Shown: positions 51,601-61,403 of the stretch, one piece after another
Position numbering within the stretch: the first letter of the stretch is position 1
Layout of the letters: every line of letters starts with the position of its first letter
Assembly: GCF_900113945.1 (NCBI RefSeq)
Contig: NZ_FORG01000009.1
Coordinates: 106,754-170,753 of the forward strand
From: Xenorhabdus mauleonii
Lineage (GTDB): Bacteria; Pseudomonadota; Gammaproteobacteria; Enterobacterales; Enterobacteriaceae
Reading direction: 5' to 3'
DNA length: 64,000 bases
The notes under the pieces: model-generated
Database searches by the model: none
Seen by the model: only the letters and a program-made list of their open reading frames with translations
What the model was told of the DNA's origin: nothing
Translations under genes and position numbers: made by a program

Positions 51601-52430
51601 CCAATGCATTGGGAGAATCCGTGGATGTGATTGTCCAATCTATTTCCCCAAAACTGGATATTGATGCCCGTGGTGAAAAACAGGAAGGATCTTTGCCGCA
51701 AATGACGCCACATACTTTCCCGCGGGGCGCTACAGCAGGTACATTCCTGCACTCTATTCTGGAAGATCTGAACCCTGACAACCTGCCCGATCAAGCCTCG
51801 CTGGAAGAAAAACTGACGGCATCAGGATTTGATGAAAAATGGGCTGCTGTATTGGAAGAGTGGATAGATAATCTATTGCAAGCAGATCTGAATGGCGAAG
51901 GGTTGAGGCTTGTTGATGTACCTTATCATCATCAACAAAGTGAAATGCAGTTTTATTTGCCAGTGGATAAATTATTGCATTCAGACGCAATGGATGCATT
52001 GACCCGGCGTTATGATCCGCTGTCTGCACAATGTACCCCGTTAGCTTTCCATCAGGTCAAGGGAATGCTGAAAGGCTTTATTGATTTAGTTTTTTGCTGG
52101 CAGGATAAGTTTTACGTGGTGGATTACAAATCTAACTGGTTGGGGGAAGATAGCCAGTCTTATACGCAGGAAGCAATGGCGGCATCCATGATAGAGCATC
52201 GCTATGATTTACAATATCAGCTTTATACCTTGGCCCTGCATCGCTATTTGCGTCACCGGTTAGCCAATTATGATTACAAGCAGTATTTTGGCGGTGTTAT
52301 CTATTTATTTTTACGGGGTATTGATAAAGATAATCCTGGTCATGGTGTTTACTATTATCTGCCACCGTTTGAATTTATTGATGAACTGGATGCGCTTTTC
52401 AGTGCTGAGGGTGAGGAACAAAGCGCATGA
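48687..52430 (+). CDS. recB: Exodeoxyribonuclease V beta subunit RecB
   Basis: 3'-5' helicase and sole nuclease of RecBCD; after Chi it loads RecA. Walker A is 'ASAGTGKT' (residues 45-52), motif II 'IDEFQDTDPQQYRIF', motif III 'IGDPKQAIYAFRGAD', motif V 'TIHKSKGLEYPLV', and the nuclease motif 'VVDYKSNWLG' lies near residue 1144. Length is 1247 residues against 1180 in E. coli. The extra length includes about 25 N-terminal residues and a roughly 20-residue insert between motifs II and III. The GTG start overlaps ptrA; an ATG at 48729 is an alternative. Confidence 0.97.
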   Translation: MSKEILNDEIWGRHMPDNPLQPHKLPSHKLNALTLPLYGQRLIEASAGTGKTYTIGLLYLRLLLGLGGSAAFSRPLNVEEILVVTFTKAATDELRGRIRENIHQLRLACIREENVVIDPSYQQLLDEIPDRESAANWLLIAERQMDEAAIYTIHGFCQRMLVHNAFESGVLFEQTLIQDEGQLRKQGCADFWRRHCYPLPLPIAGEISKLWSGPEALLKDISDYLYGDMPYIANAPDSDETVFSRHQKITEHIEAIKQQWNEVASDLHDLIANSDVDKRSYTKKNLPNWISKVSEWAKLPTEDYQLPKELDKFCQSRLVEKTKKGSAPQHSLFESIDELYQYPLTLKDIIISKAIIEVRQSVHQEKLMRGYMGFDDLLTRLDSALKHVGGAQLAAAIRQRYPVAMIDEFQDTDPQQYRIFQAIYRFQPEFGSLALLPEDQLSEEQKSANGLLFIGDPKQAIYAFRGADIFTYIRARSNVSAHYTLETNWRSSAPMVHAVNKLFSRTERPFLFAQIPFINVNAAENNHGLKFALHNEEQSALRFWLQPGEGISKGGYEQNMARLCAAQIRDWLQAGQEGKALLHRGEKGRPVVAADITVLVRDRREASLIRNELNALKIPSVFLSNRESVFDTSEAKDLLWLLQAVLAPEKARELRSALASSLFGMSAQQIDQLNNDEAAWDRLVDEFDGYARIWRSRGVLPMLRSVMVKYQIAENLLAGDDGERRLTDIMHIGELLQEASQQLDSEHAVARWLAQQISRPNPQSESQLMRLESDRHLVQICTIHKSKGLEYPLVCLPFICGYKKQKQAIYHDRHNFEAHLSISHDNEKLKEALELADEERLAEDLRLLYVALTRAVYHCSVGVAPLIKGNKSKEGDTDLHLSALGYLLQKGEQGNAELLRNSLNELDGDGIEITQIENIGDASWSAQNENRASLVAKRFQRSIRDDWRVTSYSGLQHSASRAMSSTIFNNRANALGESVDVIVQSISPKLDIDARGEKQEGSLPQMTPHTFPRGATAGTFLHSILEDLNPDNLPDQASLEEKLTASGFDEKWAAVLEEWIDNLLQADLNGEGLRLVDVPYHHQQSEMQFYLPVDKLLHSDAMDALTRRYDPLSAQCTPLAFHQVKGMLKGFIDLVFCWQDKFYVVDYKSNWLGEDSQSYTQEAMAASMIEHRYDLQYQLYTLALHRYLRHRLANYDYKQYFGGVIYLFLRGIDKDNPGHGVYYYLPPFEFIDELDALFSAEGEEQSA

Positions 52431-54322
52431 ACTCTATGATGTCACTATTGCAGCAGGCTGTCAGCCAGAAGCTATTGCGTCCTCTGGATGTGCAGTTTGC
52501 TTATGTGATGATTAAAGATGAAAACCCGCTGTTATTGCTTATTGCAGCCCTATTGAGCGCTGAATCGGGGGCAGGGCATGTTTGCTTGCCTCTGGAGCGG
52601 ATCTCGCCTGAATACCTGTTTGAAGGCAGGCATCCGGAGTTAGCTAATTCACTTTGGTCTTTGGCTGGGGAACCGAGCCAGGAGCAAATTATTGCTGCTT
52701 TGCAGGCATGCCCGGCGGTCAGTCAGGGGGATTTTCCTACACCTATTATCCTTTCTCATCCAAGTATCTTGGATAACCGATTGTATTTGCAACGTATGTG
52801 GCAAAGTGAACGTCGTGTGGCAGATTTTTTTTCTAAGGTTGAATTGACCGACACGTTTGATGAAATACAGCTACGCAGCATCCTGGATGAACTTTTTGGT
52901 GCAACTGTTCCGGGAGAGATCGATTGGCAAAAAGTGGCAGCAGCCGTTGCTGCTACAAGCCGGATCTCTGTCATTTCCGGTGGGCCGGGAACCGGCAAGA
53001 CAACAACCGTGGCTAAACTGTTGGTAGCCTTGATCAAGTTGTATGAAGGTCAGCAACTGAGGATCCAATTAGCTGCGCCAACAGGTAAAGCGGCGGCGAG
53101 GTTGACGGAATCGTTAAGGGAGGCTGTCAAAAAACTCGCGTTGGCACCAGAGCAATGGCGCAGTATCCCAGAACAGGCACAAACGCTTCACCGTTTATTG
53201 GGAGCACAGCCTGACAGTCAGAAACTGCGTTATGGGCGCGATAATCCCCTCTCCCTTGATATTTTGATCATAGATGAAGCCTCAATGGTGGATTTACCGA
53301 TGATGGCCCATCTGATAAACGCGTTGCCTCCGATGGCGAAGGTGATTTTTCTGGGGGATAAAGATCAGTTGGCGTCAGTTGAGGCAGGGGCAGTATTGGG
53401 AGACATTTGCCGTTTTGCTGAACAGGGATACAGTGCACAACGTGCAGAGCAGTTAGGGCGATTGACCGGATGTTCATTGATGCCTTATTCCGTGCCGGAT
53501 TTAGAAAATAATGCTCCTGCCGTGCGGGACTGTCTCTGCTTGCTGCGCAAAAGCTATCGTTTCAATTCGGCTTCCGGTATCGGACAATTGGCATCGGCCG
53601 TGAATCAGGGGGATCGCAAGGCAGTATCCAATGTGTTGAATGACGCCCTCCCAGATGTTTATTTCAATCCACTTTCCCAGGATGAGGATTACCAGCGTTT
53701 ATTGACTGAAACCGCAGCCGGTTATTATCAATATTTGGCGATGGTGAATGAACGAGGGGCAGAGAAAGCCATTCTGGCAGAATTTAATCGCTTTCGGTTA
53801 CTGTGTGCATTAAGGGAAGGGCCATTTGGTGTTGCCGGATTGAATCAGCGAGTGGAGCAATTGCTGCACAGGAAAGGCATTATTGCGCTGTCTAAGAATG
53901 CGGAAAACCGTGGTTATGTCGGGCGGCCGATCATGATATTGCGTAATGACAGCACCCTTGGGTTGTTTAACGGTGATATCGGGATCATGCTCAAAAATCG
54001 GGATAATGAACTGAAAGCCTATTTTCAGTTATCAGATGGCCAGATTAAAGGTTTTCAGCCGAGCCGATTGCCCCAGCATGAAACGGCTTATGTCATGACG
54101 GTACATAAATCTCAGGGTTCAGAATTTGAACATACTGCCTTGGTCTTGCCGACTCAATACTCGCCGATAGTCAGTCGGGAACTGGTGTATACCGCATTGA
54201 CCCGGGCGCGGGAGAAATTGACCATTTATGCCCATAAACCTGTCTTGGACAAGGCGGTGGCGACTGTCACACAACGGCGAAGCGGGTTAGCGGAGTGGCT
54301 TGGCCCGCGCGACCTAGGCTGA
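52427..54322 (+). CDS. recD: Exodeoxyribonuclease V alpha subunit RecD
   Basis: 5'-3' superfamily 1B helicase of RecBCD. Walker A 'GGPGTGKTTT' lies near residue 185, 'IIDEASMVDLPMM' is motif II, and 'MTVHKSQGSEFEH' and 'LVYTALTRAR' are motifs V and VI. Length is 631 residues (E. coli 608). It overlaps recB by ATGA, so RecB and RecD are made in step. It is convergent with argA, only 5 bp apart, with no hairpin between. Confidence 0.97.
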   Translation: MNSMMSLLQQAVSQKLLRPLDVQFAYVMIKDENPLLLLIAALLSAESGAGHVCLPLERISPEYLFEGRHPELANSLWSLAGEPSQEQIIAALQACPAVSQGDFPTPIILSHPSILDNRLYLQRMWQSERRVADFFSKVELTDTFDEIQLRSILDELFGATVPGEIDWQKVAAAVAATSRISVISGGPGTGKTTTVAKLLVALIKLYEGQQLRIQLAAPTGKAAARLTESLREAVKKLALAPEQWRSIPEQAQTLHRLLGAQPDSQKLRYGRDNPLSLDILIIDEASMVDLPMMAHLINALPPMAKVIFLGDKDQLASVEAGAVLGDICRFAEQGYSAQRAEQLGRLTGCSLMPYSVPDLENNAPAVRDCLCLLRKSYRFNSASGIGQLASAVNQGDRKAVSNVLNDALPDVYFNPLSQDEDYQRLLTETAAGYYQYLAMVNERGAEKAILAEFNRFRLLCALREGPFGVAGLNQRVEQLLHRKGIIALSKNAENRGYVGRPIMILRNDSTLGLFNGDIGIMLKNRDNELKAYFQLSDGQIKGFQPSRLPQHETAYVMTVHKSQGSEFEHTALVLPTQYSPIVSRELVYTALTRAREKLTIYAHKPVLDKAVATVTQRRSGLAEWLGPRDLG

Positions 54323-54327
54323 TGGCT

Positions 54328-55653
54328 CTATAAATTCAGCATCAATATCTTGGAACGGCGCTGGTAGTTATACAGTGCCTGTTTTTCCACGGGCAGCATC
54401 TCGATTTCTGCGGGTTCAAACCCCCGTTCCTGAAACCAATGAAGGCTGCGTGTCGTCAGTACAAATAGCTTTTCCAAACCTATTTGTCTGGCTTGGGCGG
54501 AGATGGCATTGAGCAGCACTTCACCACGGGAAGAGTTCCGGTAATCGGGATGCACGGCAACACAGGCCATTTCCCCTATCTTTTCTTCAGGATAAGAATA
54601 CAGTGCGGCGCAGGCAATGGTGAGATTATCGTGTTCTATCAGCGTGAATTTATCCACTTCCATCTCTAATTGTTCCCGTGAACGGCGTACAAGAATTCCT
54701 TGTTGTTCCAGCGGTCGGATAAGTTCAAGAATACCGCCGATATCATTGATATTTGCACGACGGATTTGTTCGGAACGCTCCATAACGATTTGGGTTCCGA
54801 TGCCTTCCCGTGAGAATAGCTCCTGAACCAGCGAGCCATTTTCTTGATAGCTGATCAAATGGCTGCGGCGAACTCCACGGCGGCAGGCGGTAATGGCTCC
54901 CCGCAAAAAACGTGATGTTCCTGAATAATGATCCCCGGCACTTTCCAGTTCATGCAGTCTGGCCTCTCCTTCATGCGGAAACATTTCTGATAAGGTATTG
55001 CCTTCGGCATCAAGTACCCCTTGTGATGAGCAAAAACCGATTAATTTTTCTGCTCTTAATTTGATTGCCAACTGTGTGGCAATTTCTTCGGATGTGAGAT
55101 TGAAACTCTCTCCTGTCACGGAAACGGCAACCGGCCCAATTAACACAATAGCGTTATTGTCCAGTTGTTGGTTGATGGCTTCTTCATCAATACGGCGGAT
55201 CTTGCCACTGTGATAATAATCAACGCCATCATCGATCCCTAAAGGCTGGGCGATAATAAAGTTACCGCTGACAACATTGATATGGGCACCTTGTAACGGA
55301 GTATTGTTCAGGCTCATGGAAAGTCGCGCCGTTATATCCAGTTGCAACAGCCCTGCTGCTTGTTTCACCAAATCCAGTGTCTTGGCATCCGTTACTCTGA
55401 TGTGTTTATGATAAACCGAGCGGCAATTATGTCTGGCAATGTTTTGTTCAATTTGTGGGCGGGCACCATACACGACAATCAAGCGAATGCCTAGGTTATG
55501 CAACAATCCGACGTCATTGACAATGTTGGGAAAATTCTCATGGGCGATGGCTTCTCCTCCCAACATAATGACAAAAGTTTTCCCCCGATGTGCATTAATA
55601 TAGGGAACGGATTGCCGGACGATTTCAACTAATTCGGTACCGCACTCTTTCAT
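54328..55653 (-). CDS. argA: N-acetylglutamate synthase
   Basis: First committed step of arginine synthesis, acetylating glutamate; feedback-inhibited by arginine. An N-terminal amino-acid-kinase-like domain ('[14 protein letters not shown]', '[21 protein letters not shown]') is followed by a GNAT acetyltransferase domain ('[22 protein letters not shown]'). I chose the ATG at 55653 ('[12 protein letters not shown]', 441 residues; E. coli 443); a frame from 55731 would run through the operator. Two ARG boxes lie just upstream. Confidence 0.97.
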   Translation of the reverse strand: MKECGTELVEIVRQSVPYINAHRGKTFVIMLGGEAIAHENFPNIVNDVGLLHNLGIRLIVVYGARPQIEQNIARHNCRSVYHKHIRVTDAKTLDLVKQAAGLLQLDITARLSMSLNNTPLQGAHINVVSGNFIIAQPLGIDDGVDYYHSGKIRRIDEEAINQQLDNNAIVLIGPVAVSVTGESFNLTSEEIATQLAIKLRAEKLIGFCSSQGVLDAEGNTLSEMFPHEGEARLHELESAGDHYSGTSRFLRGAITACRRGVRRSHLISYQENGSLVQELFSREGIGTQIVMERSEQIRRANINDIGGILELIRPLEQQGILVRRSREQLEMEVDKFTLIEHDNLTIACAALYSYPEEKIGEMACVAVHPDYRNSSRGEVLLNAISAQARQIGLEKLFVLTTRSLHWFQERGFEPAEIEMLPVEKQALYNYQRRSKILMLNL

Positions 55654-55666
55654 GGAGCCCTCTTTG

Positions 55667-55705
55667 AGTGAATTTATATTCATTATTTTTGTATTTTTAT
55701 TCCAT
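55667..55705 (-). promoter_or_regulatory. ArgR operator: two ARG boxes
   Basis: Box 1 has the perfect core TGAATTTATATTCA (55669-55682). Box 2 core TGTATTTTTATTCC (55690-55703) has two mismatches. As 18-bp boxes they are 3 bp apart, the normal spacing for hexameric ArgR. They lie 14 bp before the argA start. Confidence 0.87.
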
Positions 55706-55891
55706 TTGGAATGAAATGGCAAGAGCAACATAGATAAAAATGACGTTATTATTTATATTGAAATAGATAAATGAAGTAAGCATAAAATACTTTTTTTGAT
55801 GACAGAGATACTCTAATTAATTAGAGTTTCTGCCTAAATATTGTTTTTGGCAAAAATCACTGTGTACATTTGTTTTTAATTGGAATAAACG

Positions 55892-57139
55892 ATGAGTCAC
55901 TCAGACTATAATTTTTCACGCCGTCGCCTGCTGAAAGGTGCAGCAGCTGTGTGGTTATTGAGTATCAGCCCGGTAGGGAATGCAGCAAACTCAAAAGTGA
56001 TTGCTGTTCGTATTTGGCCAGCATCGAGCTATACCCGAGTGACGCTGGAATCGAATATTCCACTTAAGTATCGCCAATTCTTACTTTCTAACCCTAACCG
56101 CATTGTTATTGATTTGCAGGGGATCCAGCTTAATAGCGTTTTGAACAGCTTGGGCACACAAGTTCAGAAACGTGATCCTTACCTGAAACTCGTTCGGGCC
56201 GGACAATTTAATCCCCAAACAGTGCGTTTGGTGTTTGAGATTAAGCAACCCATTGCCCCGCATATTTTTACACTGCCGCCTATTGCTAAATTCAGACACC
56301 GCCTAGTGTTGGATCTCTACCCTAAAAAAGCGGTAAATATAGATGATGACCCGCTACAGGCCCTGCTTGAAGAATATAACAGCGGGAATTTAGAAAAACA
56401 CATGCCTGTGGAGACGCGTAAACCAGGTAAGGCAGGAAAAGATCGGCCAGTAGTGATTATGCTCGATCCTGGCCACGGCGGTGAAGATCCTGGTGCGATT
56501 GGGAAAAACAAAACCCGTGAAAAAGATGTCGTATTGCAAATTGCCCGCCGGTTACAAGCGCTGATTAAACGTGAACCGGGTATGAAAGTTTACATGACGC
56601 GTAATGAGGATGTATTTATTCCTTTAAAAGTCAGAGTGGCAAAAGCACGTAAGATGCGGGCAGATCTCTTTGTTTCTATTCACGCTGATGCCTTTACGAA
56701 TCGAGCGGCGAAGGGGTCATCCGTATTTGCTCTTTCGACGAAGGGAGCGACCAGCAATACCGCCCGTTATTTGGCTCAAACTCAGAACGAAGCTGATTTG
56801 ATTGGTGGTGTCAGTAAAAGTGGTGATAAATATTTAGACCACACTATGCTGGACTTGGTGCAAACCGCAACCATTAACGATAGCCTGAAATTTGGTGATG
56901 AAGTACTCAAACGGATGGGTAATATCAATAAGTTGCATAAAAATAAAGTTGATCAGGCGGGTTTTGCGGTATTGAAAGCGCCGGATATTCCTTCCATTCT
57001 GGTTGAAACCGCATTTATCAGTAACCTGGAGGAAGAGAAAAAATTACGTACTGCGAAATTCCAGCAACAAATAGCAGAATCTATTTTTTCAGGCATCAAA
57101 ACCTATTTTAAAAATGGAGCTGAATTAGCTCGGCGGTGA
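55892..57139 (+). CDS. amiC: N-acetylmuramoyl-L-alanine amidase AmiC
   Basis: Septal peptidoglycan amidase, activated by NlpD, that separates daughter cells. The twin-arginine signal '[19 protein letters not shown]' is followed by an AMIN domain (about residues 35-140, septal targeting) and an Amidase_3 zinc domain. Zinc ligands are in '[12 protein letters not shown]' (about residue 195), the following glutamate helix and 'SIHADAF'; catalytic 'LVETAFISN' is near the end. Length is 415 residues (E. coli 417). Confidence 0.97.
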   Translation: MSHSDYNFSRRRLLKGAAAVWLLSISPVGNAANSKVIAVRIWPASSYTRVTLESNIPLKYRQFLLSNPNRIVIDLQGIQLNSVLNSLGTQVQKRDPYLKLVRAGQFNPQTVRLVFEIKQPIAPHIFTLPPIAKFRHRLVLDLYPKKAVNIDDDPLQALLEEYNSGNLEKHMPVETRKPGKAGKDRPVVIMLDPGHGGEDPGAIGKNKTREKDVVLQIARRLQALIKREPGMKVYMTRNEDVFIPLKVRVAKARKMRADLFVSIHADAFTNRAAKGSSVFALSTKGATSNTARYLAQTQNEADLIGGVSKSGDKYLDHTMLDLVQTATINDSLKFGDEVLKRMGNINKLHKNKVDQAGFAVLKAPDIPSILVETAFISNLEEEKKLRTAKFQQQIAESIFSGIKTYFKNGAELARR

Positions 57140-57184
57140 AATATACCCCCTAAATCGCATTTAAAAATGATATACTCGTCGTCG

Positions 57185-57230
57185 TTCAAGTTGCAGCTTT
57201 GTTGGCTGCATCTTGAAATCCATTGGATAT
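57185..57230. repeat. Dispersed intergenic hairpin repeat, copy after amiC
   Basis: TTCAAGTTGCAGC (57185-57197) pairs with GCTGCATCTTGAA (57205-57217) with one mismatch, followed by the short palindrome ATCCATTGGAT (57218-57228). This is the best-preserved copy of the family in the window. It lies 45 bp after amiC. Confidence 0.7.
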
Positions 57231-57259
57231 AGTTAAATAATAAAAAGAAACAGAGAACA

Positions 57260-58022
57260 TTATGGGATATTAAATAATTCAGAAAAAAATTTAGAATAAT
57301 CATGATACATATATCTACTCCAGTCACTTGAACCAAACCCCGTCCATGGCGGTAAAGTGGGTTTATTATCCATCCAGAATTGCACCTTCTTAGCGACTAA
57401 AGGATGGTGTCTGTGTCTGTAGAGCCACCTTAATTCTTTTCCAGTTATATATTTACCTTGCTTATCTATCACTTGTGCTTGGTTTATACCGTCAAGAAGG
57501 AAATGTATATGTATGCGGTTGATTAATCTATCTTTAGTTTTTTTCATGGTTACCCATGATATCCCTGCCTTACATTTTCTGCCTAAAGTTAGATCTAAAT
57601 CAGCTAGTGGCTCTTTATTTGATGATTTTCCTCTTTTTTCGAGCACAGTATAGTATTCATTATGTTTACCCAAGTAGTTGAAGTATTTATCTTTATATTC
57701 TTCGTACTTCGGTTTTTGTGTATATATATTGCCTCATATTTTCATTATATATATTAATTAATTCTTTATTTTCATCAGTATTTGGACAATCATTATCTTC
57801 TAATTCATTATTCATATATAGATGAATAATCAATATATGTTCTAGATCAATGAGGGTTAAAAATTGATCAATGAACACTGGTGGATATCGGTTGTTATCA
57901 TAATGCGTTTTAGCAATTATAAATTTAGGATTGTTATTAAGATATTTTAATCTATATTCATGTAAACCATATATTAAATCACCTACGGCAAAGCTTTCTC
58001 TGAAAGGTGGTAGAAATGGCAT
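57260..58022 (-). pseudogene. Frameshifted second copy of the 'GKELRW' family
   Basis: Two frames, 58022-57693 and 57673-57260, together form a paralogue of the gene at 30191. The first carries the N-terminal blocks ('MPFLPPFRESF', 'DLIYGL', 'YPP'). The second carries 'LGRKCKAGISWV', 'IHIHFLLDGINQAQVIDK', 'GKYITGKELRWLYRHRHH', 'VAKKVQFW' and 'PPW'. Reading on in the second frame from about 57715 gives 'KPKYEEYKDKYFNYLGKH', which aligns with 'ADYRKYKESLFGYWKRD' of the intact copy, so a single frameshift lies at about 57705-57725. That spot has a TA dinucleotide run and an A5 tract; loss of one A or gain of one TA would explain it. It lacks the acidic insert of the intact copy. Sits between amiC and the tRNA genes, which in E. 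coli has no such gene. Confidence 0.75.
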
Positions 58023-58290
58023 GATATTTATTCTCAGTATTAAAAAATTTTTAATGCTGATTTTATAACGTTATTTGTAAAATTTTTCTTTTTATTTTTT
58101 TATAGAAATGATGTTTTTTGTTTGAAATGTATAAAATTGAATATTTTTAATATTTATTATGATTTTATTTATTGCTGAAGAGTTACTATAGTAAATCATT
58201 AAGCATATGGGGAATAAAATGGGAATGCGAGAAAGTATGGAAAAGATGTTTTTGTAATCTAAGAACTCAAGGAGTTTTTAATTAGGAAGT

Positions 58291-58367
<77 letters not shown>

Positions 58368-58448
58368 TCCGTCTATTTGCAATTTTTGATTATCAATCTC
58401 TTAATCATCAAAATCAGGCAAATATTGAATGATGACATTATACAGTAT

Positions 58449-58525
<77 letters not shown>

Positions 58526-58650
58526 TCCGTCTATTTGCAAACTTTGATTATCAATCTTTTGATTATCGAAATCAGGCAAATACTGAATGATGACATTCAT
58601 TAATAGCAGATTTTTACTTTTATCGGCATCTGTGCGCTATCGCAAGATGT

Positions 58651-58727
<77 letters not shown>

Positions 58728-58741
58728 TCCGATGTCGGCAC

Positions 58742-58769
58742 ACTATACTCTCGAACGGCAACGTTGCAA
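58742..58769 (-). promoter_or_regulatory. Promoter of the initiator tRNA cluster
   Basis: On the minus strand TTGCAA and TATAGT are separated by 16 bp, followed by a GC-containing discriminator, 14 bp before the first tRNA. This fits a stable-RNA promoter. Confidence 0.7.
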
Positions 58770-58952
58770 GTTTTTTTATTGATATTTACCGAATTTGTTA
58801 GTTTTCTGATTAAAATATGTTCTTGTTGTTCTGTTTTTGCACGTTCGGGCTTATTGAATGCTAAGCTATTTTTTTCTAACTACATTTCATTATTTATTTG
58901 TGTTTGATATTGTTCGTCGTCGGATCGCGATGGTTGGAGATAAGGCATAAAT

Positions 58953-60047
58953 ATGAAACTTTGGGGCAAATATATTTTATGTGGATTTGTCATTTCGTTA
59001 TTAGCGGGATGCCAGCGGCCAGTAGATCAAGCTCAGCAGTATAAAGATGGCCGTATCACCCAAGATCTTCAGTTGGTTAATATACCTAATGCTCAAGGCA
59101 TTCCTGTGAATGCCCGGGATTTTGCTGCCCAAGTTAAATTCATCAGTGAATCGTCTCCCCGTCTTTATAACACTAACCGAGAAACATTTGATGCTATCAC
59201 TCATTGGATGCTTTCTGGTGGGGATACTCGCTATCTGAATCAATACGGCTTGCTCGCCTATCAAATGGAAGGGGAAGATAATTACGGTAACGTGAAATTT
59301 ACCGGTTATTACACGCCGGTAGTGCATGCTCGGTATATTAAACAGGGGGAGTTTAAATATCCGTTGTACAGAATGCCGACTAAATCACGTGTTCGGTTAC
59401 CAAATCGCGCAGCTATATACAGCGGCGCGCTGAATAAGAAATTCATTATCGGGTACAGCAATTCCCTGATGGATAATTTTATGATGGAGGTACAGGGAAG
59501 TGGTTATGTTGATTTTGGTGATGGCCTTCCATTGACCTTTTTTGGTTATGGCGGAAAAAATGGGCATGCTTACCGCAGTATTGGCAAGGTGCTGATTGAC
59601 AAGGGAGAAATTCCCAGAGATAAAATGTCAATGAAAGCAATTCGTCAGTGGGGAGAACAGCACAGCGAAGCTGAAGTCAGAGAATTGCTGGAACACAACC
59701 CTTCATTTGTCTTCTTTCGACCAGAACCTTATACCTTTGTCAGAGGAGCCAGTGCTGTGCCTTTGGTTTCTGAAGCATCAGTGGCATCTGACAAATCACT
59801 GATCCCGCCCGGAACGGCTTTGCTGGCGGAAGTTCCAATACTGGATGAAAAAGGCAAATTTACCGGGCAGTACCGGATGCGCCTGATGGTGGCATTGGAT
59901 GTCGGCGGCGCAATTAAAGGGCACCATTTTGACATTTATCACGGAGTTGGGGAAAAAGCGGGCGAAACTGCGGGTTTTTATAATCACTATGGCCGTGTTT
60001 GGGTATTGAAGAAACCCTCATCTGGTTTTTTGGCGGCAAACCAGTAA
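58953..60047 (+). CDS. mltA: Membrane-bound lytic murein transglycosylase A
   Basis: Outer-membrane lipoprotein that cleaves glycan strands to 1,6-anhydro ends. The lipobox is 'SLLAGC' with C20 as lipidation site. The C-terminal 3D domain carries the catalytic aspartate region 'VALDVGGAIKGHHFDIYHG'. Length is 364 residues (E. coli 365). Confidence 0.97.
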   Translation: MKLWGKYILCGFVISLLAGCQRPVDQAQQYKDGRITQDLQLVNIPNAQGIPVNARDFAAQVKFISESSPRLYNTNRETFDAITHWMLSGGDTRYLNQYGLLAYQMEGEDNYGNVKFTGYYTPVVHARYIKQGEFKYPLYRMPTKSRVRLPNRAAIYSGALNKKFIIGYSNSLMDNFMMEVQGSGYVDFGDGLPLTFFGYGGKNGHAYRSIGKVLIDKGEIPRDKMSMKAIRQWGEQHSEAEVRELLEHNPSFVFFRPEPYTFVRGASAVPLVSEASVASDKSLIPPGTALLAEVPILDEKGKFTGQYRMRLMVALDVGGAIKGHHFDIYHGVGEKAGETAGFYNHYGRVWVLKKPSSGFLAANQ

Positions 60048-60120
60048 GATCTCTTCCAGTTCAACTAATCAATTCACCTATTTCAACGAGAAATAGGTGT
60101 TATGCAGGATTTATCTAACA

Positions 60121-60933
60121 ATGCAAGTTTCTCTCTCTGATGCTTATCTTCAGCGTTTTGCCGGTACTGCCCGGTTATATGGCCAGAAAGCGCTTTCATT
60201 ATTTGCCCGCTCACATGTTTGTGTGGTGGGGATTGGCGGTGTGGGCTCATGGGCGGCGGAAGCGCTGGCACGTACAGGCATTGGTGCTATCACGCTGATT
60301 GATATGGACGATGTTTGTATCACCAACACCAATCGCCAGTTGCACACGTTGGTACAAAATATCGGTTCTCCAAAAACAGAGGTGATTGCTGAACGGATAC
60401 GTGCCATTAATCCAGAGTGCCGCGTGACTTGCATTGATGACTTTGTCACCCCGGATAATGTGGCAGACATGATGTCCACTGAATTCAGTTATGTGATTGA
60501 TGCCATTGACAGTATACGGCCAAAAGCGGCACTGCTGGCTTATTGCCGTCGCTACAAGATCCCCGTTGTTACAACGGGTGGAGCGGGCGGGCAGCTTGAT
60601 CCGACCCAAATTCAGGTCGTGGATTTGGCAAAAACAGTACAAGATCCCTTGGCTGCCAAACTGAAAGAACGCCTGAAATCGGATTACCGTGTTGTGAAAA
60701 ATGGTAAGGGAAAATTAGGTATTGATTGTGTTTTTTCAACAGAACAGCTGGTTTACCCGCAATCTGACGGTACTGTTTGCGCTGCAAAGAGTACTGCTGA
60801 TGGTTCAAAACGGATGGATTGCGCATCTGGTTTTGGAGCTGCGACAATGGTTACGGCAACCTTTGGTTTTGTTGCGGTTTCCCATGCATTGAAAAAGATG
60901 GTTGCAAAAGCCGAGCGGGAAAATACGTTGTAA
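60121..60933 (+). CDS. tcdA: tRNA threonylcarbamoyladenosine dehydratase
   Basis: E1-like enzyme that cyclises t6A37 in tRNAs using ATP. The nucleotide motif 'GIGGVGSWAAEALARTGIG' and 'DMDDVCITNTNRQ' are typical, and 'SGFGAATMVTATFGF' lies near the C-terminus. I chose the ATG at 60121 ('MQVSLSDAYLQRF', 270 residues; E. coli 268). In E. coli it neighbours csdE and csdA; here csdE is 2 kb away on the other strand and the small-gene cluster lies between. Older name csdL. Confidence 0.95.
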   Translation: MQVSLSDAYLQRFAGTARLYGQKALSLFARSHVCVVGIGGVGSWAAEALARTGIGAITLIDMDDVCITNTNRQLHTLVQNIGSPKTEVIAERIRAINPECRVTCIDDFVTPDNVADMMSTEFSYVIDAIDSIRPKAALLAYCRRYKIPVVTTGGAGGQLDPTQIQVVDLAKTVQDPLAAKLKERLKSDYRVVKNGKGKLGIDCVFSTEQLVYPQSDGTVCAAKSTADGSKRMDCASGFGAATMVTATFGFVAVSHALKKMVAKAERENTL

Positions 60934-60955
60934 TGGAATAAATTGTAATGAAATG

Positions 60956-60992
60956 CCTATTCAATACTTATTGAATAGGTTTTGTCGTTTTT
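60956..60992 (+). terminator. Intrinsic terminator of tcdA
   Basis: CCTATTCAA (60956-60964) pairs with TTGAATAGG (60971-60979), followed by TTTTGTCGTTTTT. Confidence 0.82.
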
Positions 60993-61026
60993 AAAGATGC
61001 CGCATAACCATAATGCGGCATCTTTA
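60992..61026 (-). terminator. Terminator of the small-gene cluster
   Basis: TAAAGATGCCGCAT (60992-61005) pairs exactly with ATGCGGCATCTTTA (61013-61026), a 14-bp stem. On the minus strand it follows the stop at 61044 and ends in a T-containing, A-rich tail. It may act in both directions. Confidence 0.75.
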
Positions 61027-61043
61027 AATCCCATAGGGATATT

Positions 61044-61403
61044 TTAAATAAGTTTCGTATCAATAATAACACCGGTAATATACCTTTCACCAAATTGTCC
61101 GACATGGTGATCTGTTATTAATGATATTTTTAAATCATGGTGTAGAGCAAGCAATAGAGTTCTAAATACGGCTTCCCCTTCGATCTGCCCGTCAGGGTTG
61201 GCTAAATAAAAGGCACTTTGAACATCGCCATATCTATCTCTAAATATCACCTCAACATTATTTTTTGCCGCGTCTTCAAATAATTTATGGGTTTCTAGTT
61301 GGATTATTCTTACTCGATAATAATCAACATATTCTTCATCAGATTGAATACTCTTTTTTTCATAATGATCATTTTGTTGGGGAACGTATGAATTTTCACT
61401 CAT
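61044..61403 (-). CDS. Small tandem-family protein, copy 1
   Basis: Unrecognised 119-residue soluble protein with no signal peptide. It shares with the next two genes the blocks 'LETHKLF', 'NNVEV.F.D', 'FYL..PDG.I.G..V..TLL.AL' and 'GERYITGVI'. A disordered polar N-terminus of about 35 residues precedes the shared domain. This copy is the most diverged: the 'TVKTDG' block of the others reads 'SLITDH'. Own ribosome binding site AAAGGATC. The pattern of strand, short helix and final 'ITGV' strand is reminiscent of small OB-fold toxin-binding subunits, but that is only an impression. Confidence 0.7.
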   Translation of the reverse strand: MSENSYVPQQNDHYEKKSIQSDEEYVDYYRVRIIQLETHKLFEDAAKNNVEVIFRDRYGDVQSAFYLANPDGQIEGEAVFRTLLLALHHDLKISLITDHHVGQFGERYITGVIIDTKLI

